Shown here: positions 1 to 12,116 of the stretch, piece after piece
Layout: each line of letters starts with the position of its first letter
Position numbering within the stretch: position 1 is the stretch's first letter
Assembly: GCF_000189635.1 (NCBI RefSeq)
Contig: NW_002476246.1
Coordinates: 806,001 to 870,000 of the forward strand
DNA from: Tetrahymena thermophila SB210
Taxonomy: Eukaryota > Ciliophora > Oligohymenophorea > Hymenostomatida > Tetrahymenidae
DNA length: 64,000 nucleotides
Direction of reading: 5' to 3'
Translations under genes and position numbers: made by a program
The notes under the pieces: generated by a model
Told to the model about the DNA's origin: nothing
The model's input: only the letters and a program-made list of their open reading frames with translations
Database searches by the model: none

Positions 1-3000
1 ATTTTGGCATGTTGATATTATTTTAAGATCGTTATCAATCCATTCAATCTCTTTTAATGCTGCAGCATGACCATTCAACTATAGTAGAGCAGTAAATTCG
101 TATGGATTATAAATGGTTATCATGGAGCCATTTGCTGATTAAAATTAATAAAAATTACGAATTTAAATTGTTTAATCTAAAAAAATGCTTTATTTATTAA
201 TTACATGCAGCCAAAAGATGTCCTCCGCTACTATAGCTTATTGCTGTACAAGGCTTGGTATTATTAGTATACACATGTTTTATTTCATCATCTAAAATAT
301 AGAATATTTTAATTCTAATTATTATTTTTTAAAAAGTTTAAAATGAGTGAGGCATGCAATCAAATAAAATAGTAAATAATTCTTATCATAACATGATAAA
401 TAATATTGTTTTAATAAGCATCATCTATGTTTAGCTTATTAAAAACTGCTAACAAAAAATTGATTCAAATTATTCATAGATTCTTATGATTGTAATAATG
501 ATTTTATTAGAAATTTGAACCCTTTAATAGTAATGAGAAGGCATTAAAGTATTAGATGAAACCTTTACTTAAACCTTATAAATTTATTTTTCCATATAAG
601 ATTATTTATGTTCTTAATCAATCAATCAAGCTGAATAATATATATCAAAGGCTTTAAACTTATTTTTTTCAATAAAAATTTCAAACAACTTAGTTTTGTA
701 TTTTATAATTAATTTAAAACCCTGTAATATTAGTTAAATCTGATGGAAAATTAATTTAAAATAAAAATTTTTTTCATTAATTTTTAATGAATAATTTTAT
801 AATCCATTGATTTATTTAAACTTATCTTTTTAAAAAATTTGCAATTATGTCAAAGAATTCATACCCATCTTTATATCCTATGGCACATTGTATGCTTAAA
901 GGGTGAATAGAAACACTAAGTGGACTCTCATGGAAGAACTGAGATATCAATTCTCTAAACTCTGTCCCAAAGTCAATGAACTTGGCTGTACGATCTTCAC
1001 AAATAGAAACTAAAAAAGATCTTGTTGGACAGACACTTAAATCTAAAATAGCACCTTTATGAACTCCTTGATCAAACAGAGGTTCATAAGGGTCTTTTTA
1101 CACACTTCTTATGGCATCTACAACGGCTAAGTTAAACATAAATATTTCTAGTTTTCCTTATTGTTCTTTTTTTTCCTCTTCAGATGTTGCAAATACTCCT
1201 TCTGACCTTATCTTTGGTGCAACATGATTACCTCTTTGATGAAAGAGGACGTTAATCACAGCATACATGTCATCAGGAGCTATGTCTATGGAGTGTATTT
1301 TCATCACATTTTCTTCTTTGAGAGGAAAATTACCTAAAGATATTTTAAATATATTTATTTCTCTCTAATCTGTAAATTAATGAATGATGTTATTTATTTG
1401 ATATTAGAATATTAAGTGATTTAATAATAAAAATAAGTTTTTTAATTTGTTTTTCACCTCTATGCACAAGATTCTTATCAGTGGAATCTAATTCATATAG
1501 AGAAAGCATAGCTGAACCTTGAAACCCTATTGCAACACCTCTTTATAGCTTAGCCATGCAAGAAATGGAAATTGATTTAGATAATTATTTTTGCTACTCA
1601 AGTATCTAGGCAGCCATCAATTCTTATTCTTATTTTGATTGTTTAGAGTTTCTCCCTGCATATATTAAATCTTTATCAAAAAGCTCTACCTCTATTGTTT
1701 ACACATACTTATAATCTTTAAACAAAAAAAGCTTGTTCTCATAACTTGCTATTATGATTGTGTTTGTTTCTTAGAGCCACAAAACTTCTATAATTTGATC
1801 ATTAAATTACTCATCTAATGCTTCTTAGAGAAGAGCATATATGTCATAACGCTCTTCCATAATCAGGCCTTGGTAGTCAAAAGTGTATATTTTACAAAAT
1901 GCTTTTCCATAAATAATAAATTCAGATAAATTTTTATCAAAGACTTCTATTTTTGTTGCCTCTTAGTCATCTATTTATCTTAAAAAAATATTTTTAGTTG
2001 TTTTTTCATAATCTGAATATATTTTTTGTTTTTTTAAATTTTTATTTAAAAAGAATCTACCAATCTAATATTCTTCCTTATCTTTATTTTCTTAATATTG
2101 GTAGATAAATAAAAACGTATTTTTAATAATTATTTGATTCTTAGATATTCATAATATTCTCCTTAATATCAATGCTTGCAAAAAAAATCACTTTTCTAAA
2201 TAAACTAACTCTTTTAACAGTTGACAAATTTCTTTTTATATACTCAAAATATCCTTTTCTTCAAACTGATTTAAATTATTCGGAAATTATAAATAACTAT
2301 TTTCAAAATTTGTAAAAAATTTAAAATTCAGTTTTTAATTGTGGGTATATGAAGAAAGAGTTACATTGTACCCTTAATTAAAATTTCATTTTTTATATCA
2401 TAAATTTATATAATAGAACTTCTATGCAAGATTTTTAATTAAAACATTTTTGGATATAAAATTAATTTTTTTTAGTCCTGAAGTTGGTTTTAAGAAATTT
2501 GTTGCAACTACTAATCTTAATAATATCCTTCAAAATAAAATATAAATTTTGAGTAGATGTATTTTCATAATTATATAATTTGTAAAAACCATTAAGTATA
2601 TTTTATTTAAATTACCTGAAACAAGCTAGCTTTTCTTTTTGAACTTTATAAATGCTGATTATGAATCCCTTATTTAAATGAGTGAGTGATATCAAGTACT
2701 AAATATTTTATTAAGAAATATTTTAAATCTAATATAATAAACCAGCTAAAAAGTTAAGAGGTATCAAAGAATGATATATAAATTTATCATTATCTCTAAG
2801 CTTTTTCTTGCAAAATGAATGAATTAAAACAGCTTTTGAATTAGTTATTTAATTGATGAATGAAATCAATTAAACAATACCTTGCTTTTTAGAATGAATG
2901 CAGTATCTAGAATAATAGAGTTTTGCATATTATGTACAAGAGAATAATTAAACGACTTTGCTGAACTATAAACTTTCACTTGAGGTAATGTGTCACTTTT

Positions 3001-3452
3001 AGATTTGAGACCGACAGCAACTGAAATTTCTCCTTTTGAATTTGTGAAGAAATTCATAGATGTCAAAGGCTGATCTTCTATGTTTTTCATGATATATTTT
3101 TGCTTTTTCCTAACAACATCATATAAAACCAAGTGATTTCCACAACTATATACTAAAGTATCATCAGTGCAAAAAAAAGTATTTTTTCTGATTGGAGTTT
3201 GGTAGCAACCAAAAGAACCATCTAAATGAACAGAAATACCATTTTCTAATTTAGTAGAGTCTTTGCCCCACATTTTACGCTTGACCTTAATTATTAAATG
3301 CCAAAAGAGTAAATAAATAAGACTTATTATTTTTGATATTTTCTATTAAATGAGAAATAGGAATTCGAATAATTAATGAAAACTAAGGATATTACCACTT
3401 TGATGTCATTGATCATAATATAATCTTTCTCCCTCACATCTACGATTTCCAT
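1..3452 (-). CDS. CFAP57: CFAP57 (WDR65)-like axonemal WD40 protein, N-terminal half
   Basis: WD40-repeat protein of the ciliary axoneme; known CFAP57 proteins belong to the inner dynein arm / regulatory region. I find seven exons on the minus strand: 3452-3396, 3285-2881, 2698-2616, 1978-1458, 1369-865, 314-205 and 134 to the left edge. All introns are GT-AG and the phases close exactly, giving about 605 residues before the window ends. Blocks that match CFAP57 in order include YSCGNHLVLYD near the N-terminus, a KLFLF strand, RTAKFIDFG, IGYKDG followed by LDDEIKHVY, and SSGGHLLAASNGSMITIY. The start MEIVDVREKD sits in a 57-nt first exon with an A-rich leader. The missing C-terminal half (human protein about 1,250 residues) lies outside the window. 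The 637-nt third intron (2615-1979) is long for this gene. The gene is divergent from the V-ATPase gene. Family assignment is strong; it could be another CFAP57 paralogue. Confidence 0.9.
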
Positions 3453-5134
3453 TGTATTGCTTTTAATAATTTATAATGAATTGCTTAAATTTTTATCCTA
3501 ATTGCTAGTTTTAAAATATTTGTGATTTAGCTAGCTATTTTTCTTTGAAACAAATAACTTCTTATAACTATCTAAAAGTGTTTAGTTTCAGTAATTGAAT
3601 GTGTATAATTTAAAAGATAATATATGTTCTTCATTTAAGCATTAATAATAATAATTATAAATTTGTTATATTTTTTATTAACTTTAAACATAGCTCAGCA
3701 ATTAATAAATTATTTTAAAAGTATATTTAAGCATTTAAAAAATATAATTTTGTAAAAAGATTTAAAAAGATTTTAATATTTTCATAATTTAAATAAAATT
3801 CATGTATTTGTGTTGAAATTTTAAATTTCTATCAGAAAATCAATGTTATTAATTTGAAAAAGATTTTGTATTATAATATTAAGGAAATGATCTTATAAAA
3901 TATTATTTTGAATCATTTCTATTTTAAAATCTATTCTAATTTCAAGGACATCTTTTTTATATCTTTTAAAAAAAAAGTAATTAAATAAATTCGATTATAT
4001 GTTAGAACTAATTTAAAAATTAATTAAAAAAGTATTTAAATATTATTAAAATTTGTTAGGAATTAATTAAATTATTAATTTAATTTATTTATATTAACTT
4101 CGTTTTAAATATCTTTTTATTTTAAAGTAATTTAGTTAAATACAAAAATTTTAATATTAAATTATATTTAGATAGTTAAAATCTATTTAATGCTTTATAA
4201 CTATTTATTTTTTAGATGTTTTAATTGATAAATATTCTAAATTAATTTCAAACAATATATTTAATTTACTCAATAATTCTTAATATAAAAAATATTGAAA
4301 ATATTTTACTCTATCATTAATAAAAATTTTATTAAAAGCAACAAATACATTAATAAAAACAGTAAATAGAATCAAGTTAAGCTCTCAAAAAGTCCCTTAA
4401 TTTCTGCTATAAAATTAATAAATATCATTTGATATTTAATTTTAATAATAATAATAATAAATTAAATTTATTTTTGATCTATTTCTTTTTTTATAATTAA
4501 ATTAAATCCATGAAAATAGTTTGATGACAAAAATAGTTAGAAATTATATTTATTTATTTAGGAAAACAAAGAAATTTGAAATATTAAATTAATTTTTTAA
4601 ATTAAAAATAATTTAAATAACATCAATTTGTAAAATAGAAAATAAAGTGTTAAAATTTTGAGTTACTTATTAATTTTTTATTTTAATCTTTGTTTGATTG
4701 AAAACAAATATGAGGCATTGGATATATAATCAGATAAATATGAGATATTGAATCAAAAATGATCCTTTCAAAAAATTATATTATTGTTAAAATTTGTTTG
4801 CTTGCTTGCAAGCTAGTCTTCGTAATATAGATAGATAGCTAACCATTTCAATTAAATTAATTTCAATACTATATAAAAAATATAATTCAATCCAATTCAA
4901 TCAAAAGAGAAGAGGAAGAGTTTAATTGTGTAATGATAAAGATTTTTCGCCTGATTAGTATAGAAGGTAAGCAGGTAAATGCAAATAAATAGTCAAAAAA
5001 AAAAAATTAGTTGAGTGAAAGAGAGAAGCAATAAAAGCATAGGGAATTAAAATAAAAATAATAAATTATTAATTGATAAGAAAAGGAAAAGCAATTAAAA
5101 ATAAAAATAATAATAACAAAGATAGTATATTAAA
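3453..5134. other. Divergent intergenic region (CFAP57-like / V-ATPase d)
   Basis: About 1.7 kb of very AT-rich sequence between two genes transcribed away from each other, so both promoters must lie here. It holds homopolymer runs and a short AAT repeat near 4442-4460. The last 200 bases before the V-ATPase start are richer in purines and probably 5' leader. I see no gene. Confidence 0.6.
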
Positions 5135-7432
5135 ATGGATCTTACTGTTTTCGCAGTTAATGATGGATTTGCTGAGGCTATTCTTCGTGGCCTTCGTGCT
5201 TCCTTCATTACCCAAGCATAATACACTTAAATGAAGACCAGCAACAATCTTCAAGATCTTAAATCCGTAATTTATCCATTTCAATTAAAGATTAAAGCAC
5301 ATATATTTAATTCTAATCAAATCTATTGTTGATTTGATTTAGAAGTTTTTTTCATTTAAAATACTATTCGATTTGTCGAAATGTTAGGTTGTTTTGTAAA
5401 ATGCCACTCAAAAGCCAATAAAATTTAACAAATAGTTTCACAAACCCTAAGAGAATTCAGCTTTAGTTTAAAATTTAGTTTTATATAAAATAGCTAAAAT
5501 ATTATTTAATAATTTGTATTTTCAAGCCTTACAACAACATATTAAATGCTATGGAATAGTTGGCTATTTGGCTGAATAAAGAGCCACATCAGCAAATAAT
5601 GAAATTGTCATAAATTAAAATTATGCGTTATTATGAACAAGCTAAATTAGGTTAATCACTTAAAAAAGCTGACTAGTTTTGAGTAAAAAAATATCATTTA
5701 GGGTGTTAAGAATACCATTAGCATTACAAAATATGCAGTGTAAACATAAGCATAAAAGAAAGAAATAAAAGTGAAAAGCTTAAATAAATCAAACCAATAA
5801 AATTGTAATATTAAATAGAACCACAAATAAGAGATAAAAAAATTGCTTATTTTTAAAATTAAAAAAAACATAATATAAAATATAGTATTGAAATAGATTT
5901 GATTAAATACTTGGCAAAAACAATTTAAGATAAATAAATAAAAAATAAATATTGGTTTACTTTGTCACATGATAAATTAAATAAATCAAATAACAAACTT
6001 AAATTATTAAATTTCTTTTATTAATAATATATGTAAATAATTAGCACTTGGAAGAAACTGACTACGCTAATTACTTGTAAAACGACGTCGTTGAATTGAC
6101 CATTCCCTTATTACGTTAAAAGTTAAAAAAGAAATTAGCTGATGAATTAGAATACATCCAAGCTTAGAGTGTTGGCAAGTTAAATGAATTCATTAATATG
6201 ATGAAACACAGATACATGATTGATAATGTTGTTAACATGATCGAAGGTATCAAGAACAAGGTAAATAAATATATTAATTTCAAAATCAATTTTTATCTAC
6301 AAAAAAGCAATTTACAATTATTTAGATAATTAATTAAATTTTGATCAGTTTGTATTATTCTAGTTTAATGAATAAATTATTTAAAATATTTTAGGTTCAC
6401 AAAGATGATTTAATTGCTGCTGCTGATCCTTTGGGTTTCTTCCCTGAAATGACTTAAATCAGTGTCTTTGATAAGGATGATTATTCTGAATTGTATTAAG
6501 AAGTTCTTATTGATACTCCTGTTGGTCCTTACTTCATGAGATTCTTAGAATCATGCATGCACGGAGTCTCTGAAAACTGTGGCATGAATGTTGTCCAAGA
6601 AATTTTCAAGGAAATGAGACCCGAACACATTAGAACCTCTCTCAAGAAGGTAAATAAATTTTTCATTTTTACAATTATCAGTCAGCTTTATTTACAATCA
6701 TAAATATGCATCAAATAATAATTTAATAAATAAAATTTATTTTAGTTTAGTTAAATAAACTATTTATTTGTTTGTTAAAATTTAAACTATCTGAAGATTT
6801 TTAGAAAAATAAACATGACTAACAAACTTTTAATTAATTGTTGAATGAAATTTAATAAATAAATAAAATTTATTAATTAGATGTGGTTAGAAGATTTCCA
6901 TGAGTATTGTGTTGAATAATTAAACTCAACAAGTGCTGAAATTTTAGATGATTTATTGAAATTCGAAGCTGATATGAAATCTATCCAAGTAGTTTATAAC
7001 ACTATCTAACACACTGTTGCTAAGAGTTAAGAAGTCAGAAAGTAACTCACTCCTGCTTTGGGTTACTTGTATCCAGATTGCCAAACTTCCTTGAAGAATG
7101 CCAGAAGTTTGGATGAAATCAAGGAAGCTATAAAGGGTTGCGAAAACTATGGCAATATCGTTAAGGATGCTCCTGATCCTTCAAGAAAGGAAGAATAAAA
7201 CTTTGCTACTTCATTAGAAGATTTGATGTATGATGAAGAAATCAAGAGATACTCTCTTGCATTTGATTAAGCTGCCCAATATGCAGTCTTCTATGCATAC
7301 TTAAAACTTAAGGAATAAGAAATCAGAAATATTGTTTGGTTAGCTGAAATGATTACTCGTAATTTACCTAAAAACTCTCCTGGATGGAAAAAAATTGTTG
7401 TTCCTTTTGACAGTTTACTTAACATTAACTGA
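5135..7432 (+). CDS. VMA6: V-type proton ATPase subunit d
   Basis: Subunit d couples the central rotor stalk of V1 to the membrane c-ring of the vacuolar proton pump, acting at contractile vacuole, lysosome and other acidic membranes. Four exons: 5135-5266, 6045-6260, 6395-6649 and 6881-7432, all GT-AG with phase-0 joints, giving 384 residues (family usually about 350). Family hallmarks are all present: GFAEAILRGLRA near the start, then LQDLKSHLEETDYANYL across the first intron, HRYMIDNVV, the DTPVGPYF segment, LKFEADMKSI, LGYLYPDCQ, and near the end the signature LKLKEQEIRNIVWLAEMI. TAA and TAG codons read as glutamine throughout. The extra length is at the C-terminus and in loops. The gene ends TGA at 7430-7432 and converges on the next gene. 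I regard the assignment as secure. Confidence 0.97.
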
Positions 7433-8571
7433 TGGGTATGAATATTAAATAAATAAATAACCAACTAACAAATAAACAAATAATGATGATTTTAGGTTTC
7501 TTTTGTTGAGAAAACATAAATAATTGATAAAAGCTATTTATTTTCTTTTTTATATAAGTTATATAAATAATAAATACTATTAGTTTGTCCATTTTAAGAA
7601 GAAACTATTATCCATACATATGTGCATACAAAATTATCATCAAGCATTCATCATTTGTTTGTTTAATCACTCATTTTGTTTTCCTTTTTAGTTTTTATCA
7701 TATTTAATTATTCATTTATTCCTTTTATTTATTTTTCAACTATCTTTTTTAAAAAAAGATTTATGTTAAAAATTGTATTTCTTTTATTTTGTTCAAGAAA
7801 TATTTTGTTATTCTTTATTTATCTCTTTATTTTATTTTTCAAAAAAAATGAGCTAATAATTTAAGATTAACGATCATTTTAATCAGGATTTCAAAAAATA
7901 CTGTATTTTTCAAAATACCCAAACAATTATTTTAAAAATAATCATTAAATCTATAGATTTTTTATTTTAATATAAATTTAAATGTGTTATAATCAATTCT
8001 GAATATATTAAAATATGAATTTAATCTCAGCTATCTATCAATAGTAAATTAGGTTGATTATTTTTGGTAAAATTTTATTGTTAATGAATAAATTTTTAAA
8101 AATATTTGGTATTAATATTACTTTTATTATTTTTGTAATGAATAAATTTTTTACGATTTTTATACTGTGATAGAATATATTGTTAAAAATTTACATCCAT
8201 TATTTTAGATAATTCAAATTTTTTAGAAATTTTGTATGAATAGAAGTATAATTTTTGAGATAAAAACTAATCTTTAATAAGAAATTTTGTTAATGTATAA
8301 AAGTAATTATCTTAGAATTATAAATGATTAAATTCTTTTCCATATAATATAAAAACAGAAAAATAAAAGAGGTATTTTGTTTATAATTATTTATTGTTTA
8401 ATTAGTAATATTATTATTTCATAAATTTATTATAAAATTAACAAAAAGTTTAGATTTTTTAAGATTCTATAAGCAATCTAACTAATTTAAATAATATCTA
8501 AAATATTAAAATAAACTATTTTTGAAAAAATAAAAAAATTGATTAGTCATTTTATAAATTTATTTTACAAA
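7433..8571. other. Convergent intergenic region
   Basis: AT-rich 3' flanks of two converging genes. The T-rich stretch at 7676-7864 can be read as a string of F, I and L residues, but this is composition, not a gene. Nothing else seen. Confidence 0.6.
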
Positions 8572-10426
8572 TCAATCAAATTCACACTCATTTAAACGAT
8601 CTTATTTGGGACTCGATTAATTATTCTTAATGTTTTTTTTATATTAATCAACAGGTATAATATGAGTTGGCTTACTAAATAATTTTTTTGTTATGTAAAA
8701 AGCAGGAAGAGGATTAAAGTTATTATCTTATTCCTATCTCTTTTTCATTATATTTGACCATTGATTTAAAGTCTAAGCAGAAATTGCATCAGCCATTTTT
8801 TTTGCATGATTGCTATTTTTTAAATAAATTAAATAATTTATTTATTTATTTCTTAAAAAAATATTAAACTAATAATTCTAATTAAAATTTTATCTTTGAT
8901 AAATATTTTAAATTATTTAAATTAATTCTTTTGATTTAAACGTTAAATAAAATTATTATGTTAATTTTTAAAAATTGTTAAATTAAAAAATAGTTTGTTT
9001 ACTTGGATGATTAATTATTGTTGCTGTTAGATTTTATTTGTTATAATTAATGAACTTTATCTATACTTTCTTTATAATCTTAAATCATAGACTGCACTTT
9101 ATTTTCAGGCTTAGGACTGTTAACTTATTATTAGTTATTTTATGCAGCCTTTTTAGTTAATTAGATATCTTAGTTAATATATCTTTCAAATCTTGGACTT
9201 AATTAGTATTTTTCATTTTCTTCTATTTGAACATCATCGAATTTTTTAAGTTCAGATTTTGATTTTCTTTGCAATAGCTTTTTTTTTGAATTAGTATTCA
9301 TTTAATTTTGATTATCTTGATTACTTAATTGATTTGCTTCTAAATTTTAGGTATTCACTTACAGTTACTATGATATTGTTTGGTTATTTTATAATTAATT
9401 TTCTTTTATGCTTTTAGTGGTAGTTAGGTCTCTAATATTAGTACTTTTGTTTCTATACATGATTCTGATTTTTTCAGTTTAATTCATATTTTCTTCAACA
9501 TTTTTAGGTTATCCTGTTTGAATTCTCTCTATTTATTCTGTTTAATTCATATTTTCCTTATTATTAACAAGTGCTTCGTATAGGCTTTTTTCTTTCAACT
9601 AGTAATAAGTCATGAGAACATTTAAATCAGTTTTATGTTATCCTGAGTTACTTTTGTTATCTTAATTTATCTGTGATTAAATAATTGCAGTCTAACTTCT
9701 TTTTCTATAAGAAACTGAATTAGAGTCTGATAGCTATTATAAAATTTATTCTCTATTTGTTATTGGGTAGTTATATTTTTTATTTCTCAAGTCATCAACT
9801 TACTCAATCATTTTTTGAACCGAATTGCATCTTTGGCTACTCATAGCTAAATTGTTTTTTAGGTTCATTGAATATTGACAGTTTTCTTCTGTTTATGTAC
9901 GAGCATTGCTGCTTAAAAGTCTAAAAATCCCTCTTTGGGAATTATAAAAAGTTTTTGGTTGCAGTACTTTTGCTACTTCCTACTTTGGATTCTAGTAGTG
10001 AGAGAGTGTTACTCCATACAATTTCATTAAATCATTGAATGTTAAATCTTCTTTTTTTTAAATTAGTTTATTTTGATTTCCTTAAGTTGGAGAGCTTGCT
10101 TGAATCTTCTTCTTAAGCATATTTTTTTTTGCTTTAAGAATGAATATATTGTTTGATTTTTTGGCCTCAAACTATTTTTTATCATAAAGAGTGGTGGCAG
10201 TTATTGTCAAGTCATCTTAATCAATTGTTGTTTTATTATATTAATCAATGTAGTTATTTTATTATGGCTAAGGAGAAATCCTAAATTACTGAGTTTATGT
10301 ACGGTTCTAATTTTGCGATTGCCTTTATAATTTCCTTAGCTAAACTTAAGAGTTATAAAGTCTTGGATACTCCAAATTTTGAATTTAGTAAGGACTCTAA
10401 GTATGCTCTTAAAGGGGATCAAGCAT
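8572..10426 (-). CDS. Q/N-rich protein of unknown function (554 aa)
   Basis: I do not recognise this gene. Exon 10426-9003 and exon 8812-8572 join through a GT-AG intron (9002-8813) with matching phase, giving 554 residues and a TGA stop. The protein is rich in Gln and Asn, with basic clusters (AKKNMLKKKIQ around residue 90) and no membrane segment. Near the middle an ENMNQTE motif occurs twice about 22 residues apart, a small internal duplication. The C-terminal exon is less biased and may be a folded end (ADAISAQTLNQWSNIMKKRQ). The start chosen is the first in-frame ATG in the long exon. A tiny upstream exon near 10,620 supplying ATG AGT G and joining at an ACAG acceptor at 10432-10435 (exon resuming at 10431) would also stay in frame, so the true start may be a few residues longer. 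The transcript converges on the V-ATPase gene. Confidence 0.8.
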
Positions 10427-11215
10427 TCTTACTGTATAAAAAGTAGGGATAAATAATAAATAAATAAGATAGATATAATTTAATTAAATTACAAATATTT
10501 TATAGAAGTATCATCAACAGAATTATTAATTAATTGTTTATCAAAGGTATTTACAAACAGATAAATCGAATATCTAATTACCACTCATTTCAACTCAATA
10601 AAATATTTCTACAAAATCACTATTATTATCTTTCTTTATTTTTAATACATCAATGTTACTTTAAAAACCAAGTATTTAACTAAATAAATGGTTTTTTTTA
10701 ATTAAGCTATAACTTTAAATTTTTAGAATTCATTGATTTTATAACATAATTTATTTTTAAGTTAAATCTCATTTAGCATTAAAATAGGGTATAAAAATTA
10801 ATATTTATTTTTCTTAACCTGAAATACTAAAAATATTTTTATTTTCTAAAAGAAATTTAGAATTAGGTATCAATTAAAATATCTGCCTCTTAAAATTTAA
10901 AATAATTTAAGTATGTATTTGATTATATTTTATAGAGATAATAAATATAATTAACAGCTATCAGAAATGTTGCATAATTTATAAGTAAAATTAATAATTT
11001 GTTTAGAATTCTTAGTTATAAAAATATAATAAAAATTGTGTCATTTATTTATTTAATTATAAATTAATTTAAGACTAAACCTTAACAAATATTAAAAATA
11101 GTCATAAGCAAAAAAATAAGCAAGCACGTTAGTAATAAGGAGTATAACTCATAAAATAAATAAATAATAAACATACTCAAAAGTTTAAAATAGAAATAAC
11201 TAAATAAATTTTGAA
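10427..11215. other. Divergent intergenic region
   Basis: Separates two divergent genes. It may contain a very short first exon for the minus-strand gene near 10,620 and 5' leaders for both. Otherwise low-complexity AT sequence. Confidence 0.5.
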
Positions 11216-12116
11216 ATGATTAGAGATTTTGTATTGCAATAAACAACAGAGCCAGAGAAGAAATTTAATTCTACAGTATTAATAGGTAAATTAAATATCT
11301 TTTCAATATTGATTGATTGAATAATTCGATGGAATCAATATATTTCTAAATGAGTAATTATCAAAATTAAATCCATTTTATGATTAATTAAGGTAATTGG
11401 TATGAAGAGAGATGTGATCCTAACAGAGAACAAAGCAAATTTTATAACGAACGCAAGTTTGCAGATAACAATTACTAGAAATATACACTCTCTGAAGTAA
11501 ATTCTATCTTAAAAAAAGTAAATATAACAACATAAATAATAGAATAAATTCCAAGACACAAGCAACAGCTGGTTAAATTTCCAAGAAAATAAACCAGAAG
11601 TGAAGAATGACCAATTCATCACTATGAATATGTAAATTTAAATACAAAAACCTTCAAAATATTCTTTATTTAAAATCTTTTATAAAAATATTTGACTTAT
11701 TTATAAGGCGTCTTACTGAAATAAAACTCCTATCAAATATAATAATATATTTAATCCAATTGATGATATATTCGTTCATTAATAAATAAATAAATATATT
11801 AATTACATCGCCCACTCATTCATATTAACAATCAATATATTAAAGATTTTATTTAGTATTTACTTTCGAAATAAAAAGGTAAGAATATAAAAAGCCAAGT
11901 GAATAAAAGAGAAATTCTGAACTAAAGCCCTTCATAGTAAAAAAATCACACTTTGACAAGAATCCTCATGAATTGGAAGAATATAGAGAAAAGTAAATTA
12001 AAAATGAATTTATTCTCAAAAAATTAATAATATATTTATCATTTATTCAAATTAGGTGGACTAAATCTGCTCATACTTTTGATAGAATGTACTTGGGAAC
12101 ATAAAAACCTAACTGA
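11216..12116 (+). CDS. CFAP107 (C1orf158)-like ciliary microtubule protein, probable
   Basis: Small five-exon gene: 11216-11285, 11393-11496, 11543-11631, 11708-11992 and 12056-12116; phases close to give 202 residues ending in TGA. The N-terminal motif STVLIGNWYEERCDPNRE matches, from memory, the animal CFAP107/C1orf158 core (TKVLTGNWMEERRKF), a family of microtubule inner proteins in ciliary doublets. The rest is basic and aromatic without enzymatic motifs, as expected for a short structural doublet protein. The first part of exon 4 (about residues 89-140) is hydrophobic and low-complexity and is the least certain section. It is open in the right frame, and no alternative donor fits the phase of the well-behaved part beginning at FTFEIKRQEY. 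Introns 2 and 5 are very short (46 and 63 nt). Family call rests on one motif, so moderate confidence. Confidence 0.6.

Noticed and set aside
7676-7864. Short plus-strand hydrophobic frame
   Set aside because: Composed almost wholly of F, I, L and K codons from a T-rich 3' flank; no conserved motif.
10263-10530. Plus-strand frame beginning MAKEKSQITEF
   Set aside because: Lies antisense to the N-terminus of the 554-residue minus-strand gene, whose long frame and intron phase fit much better.
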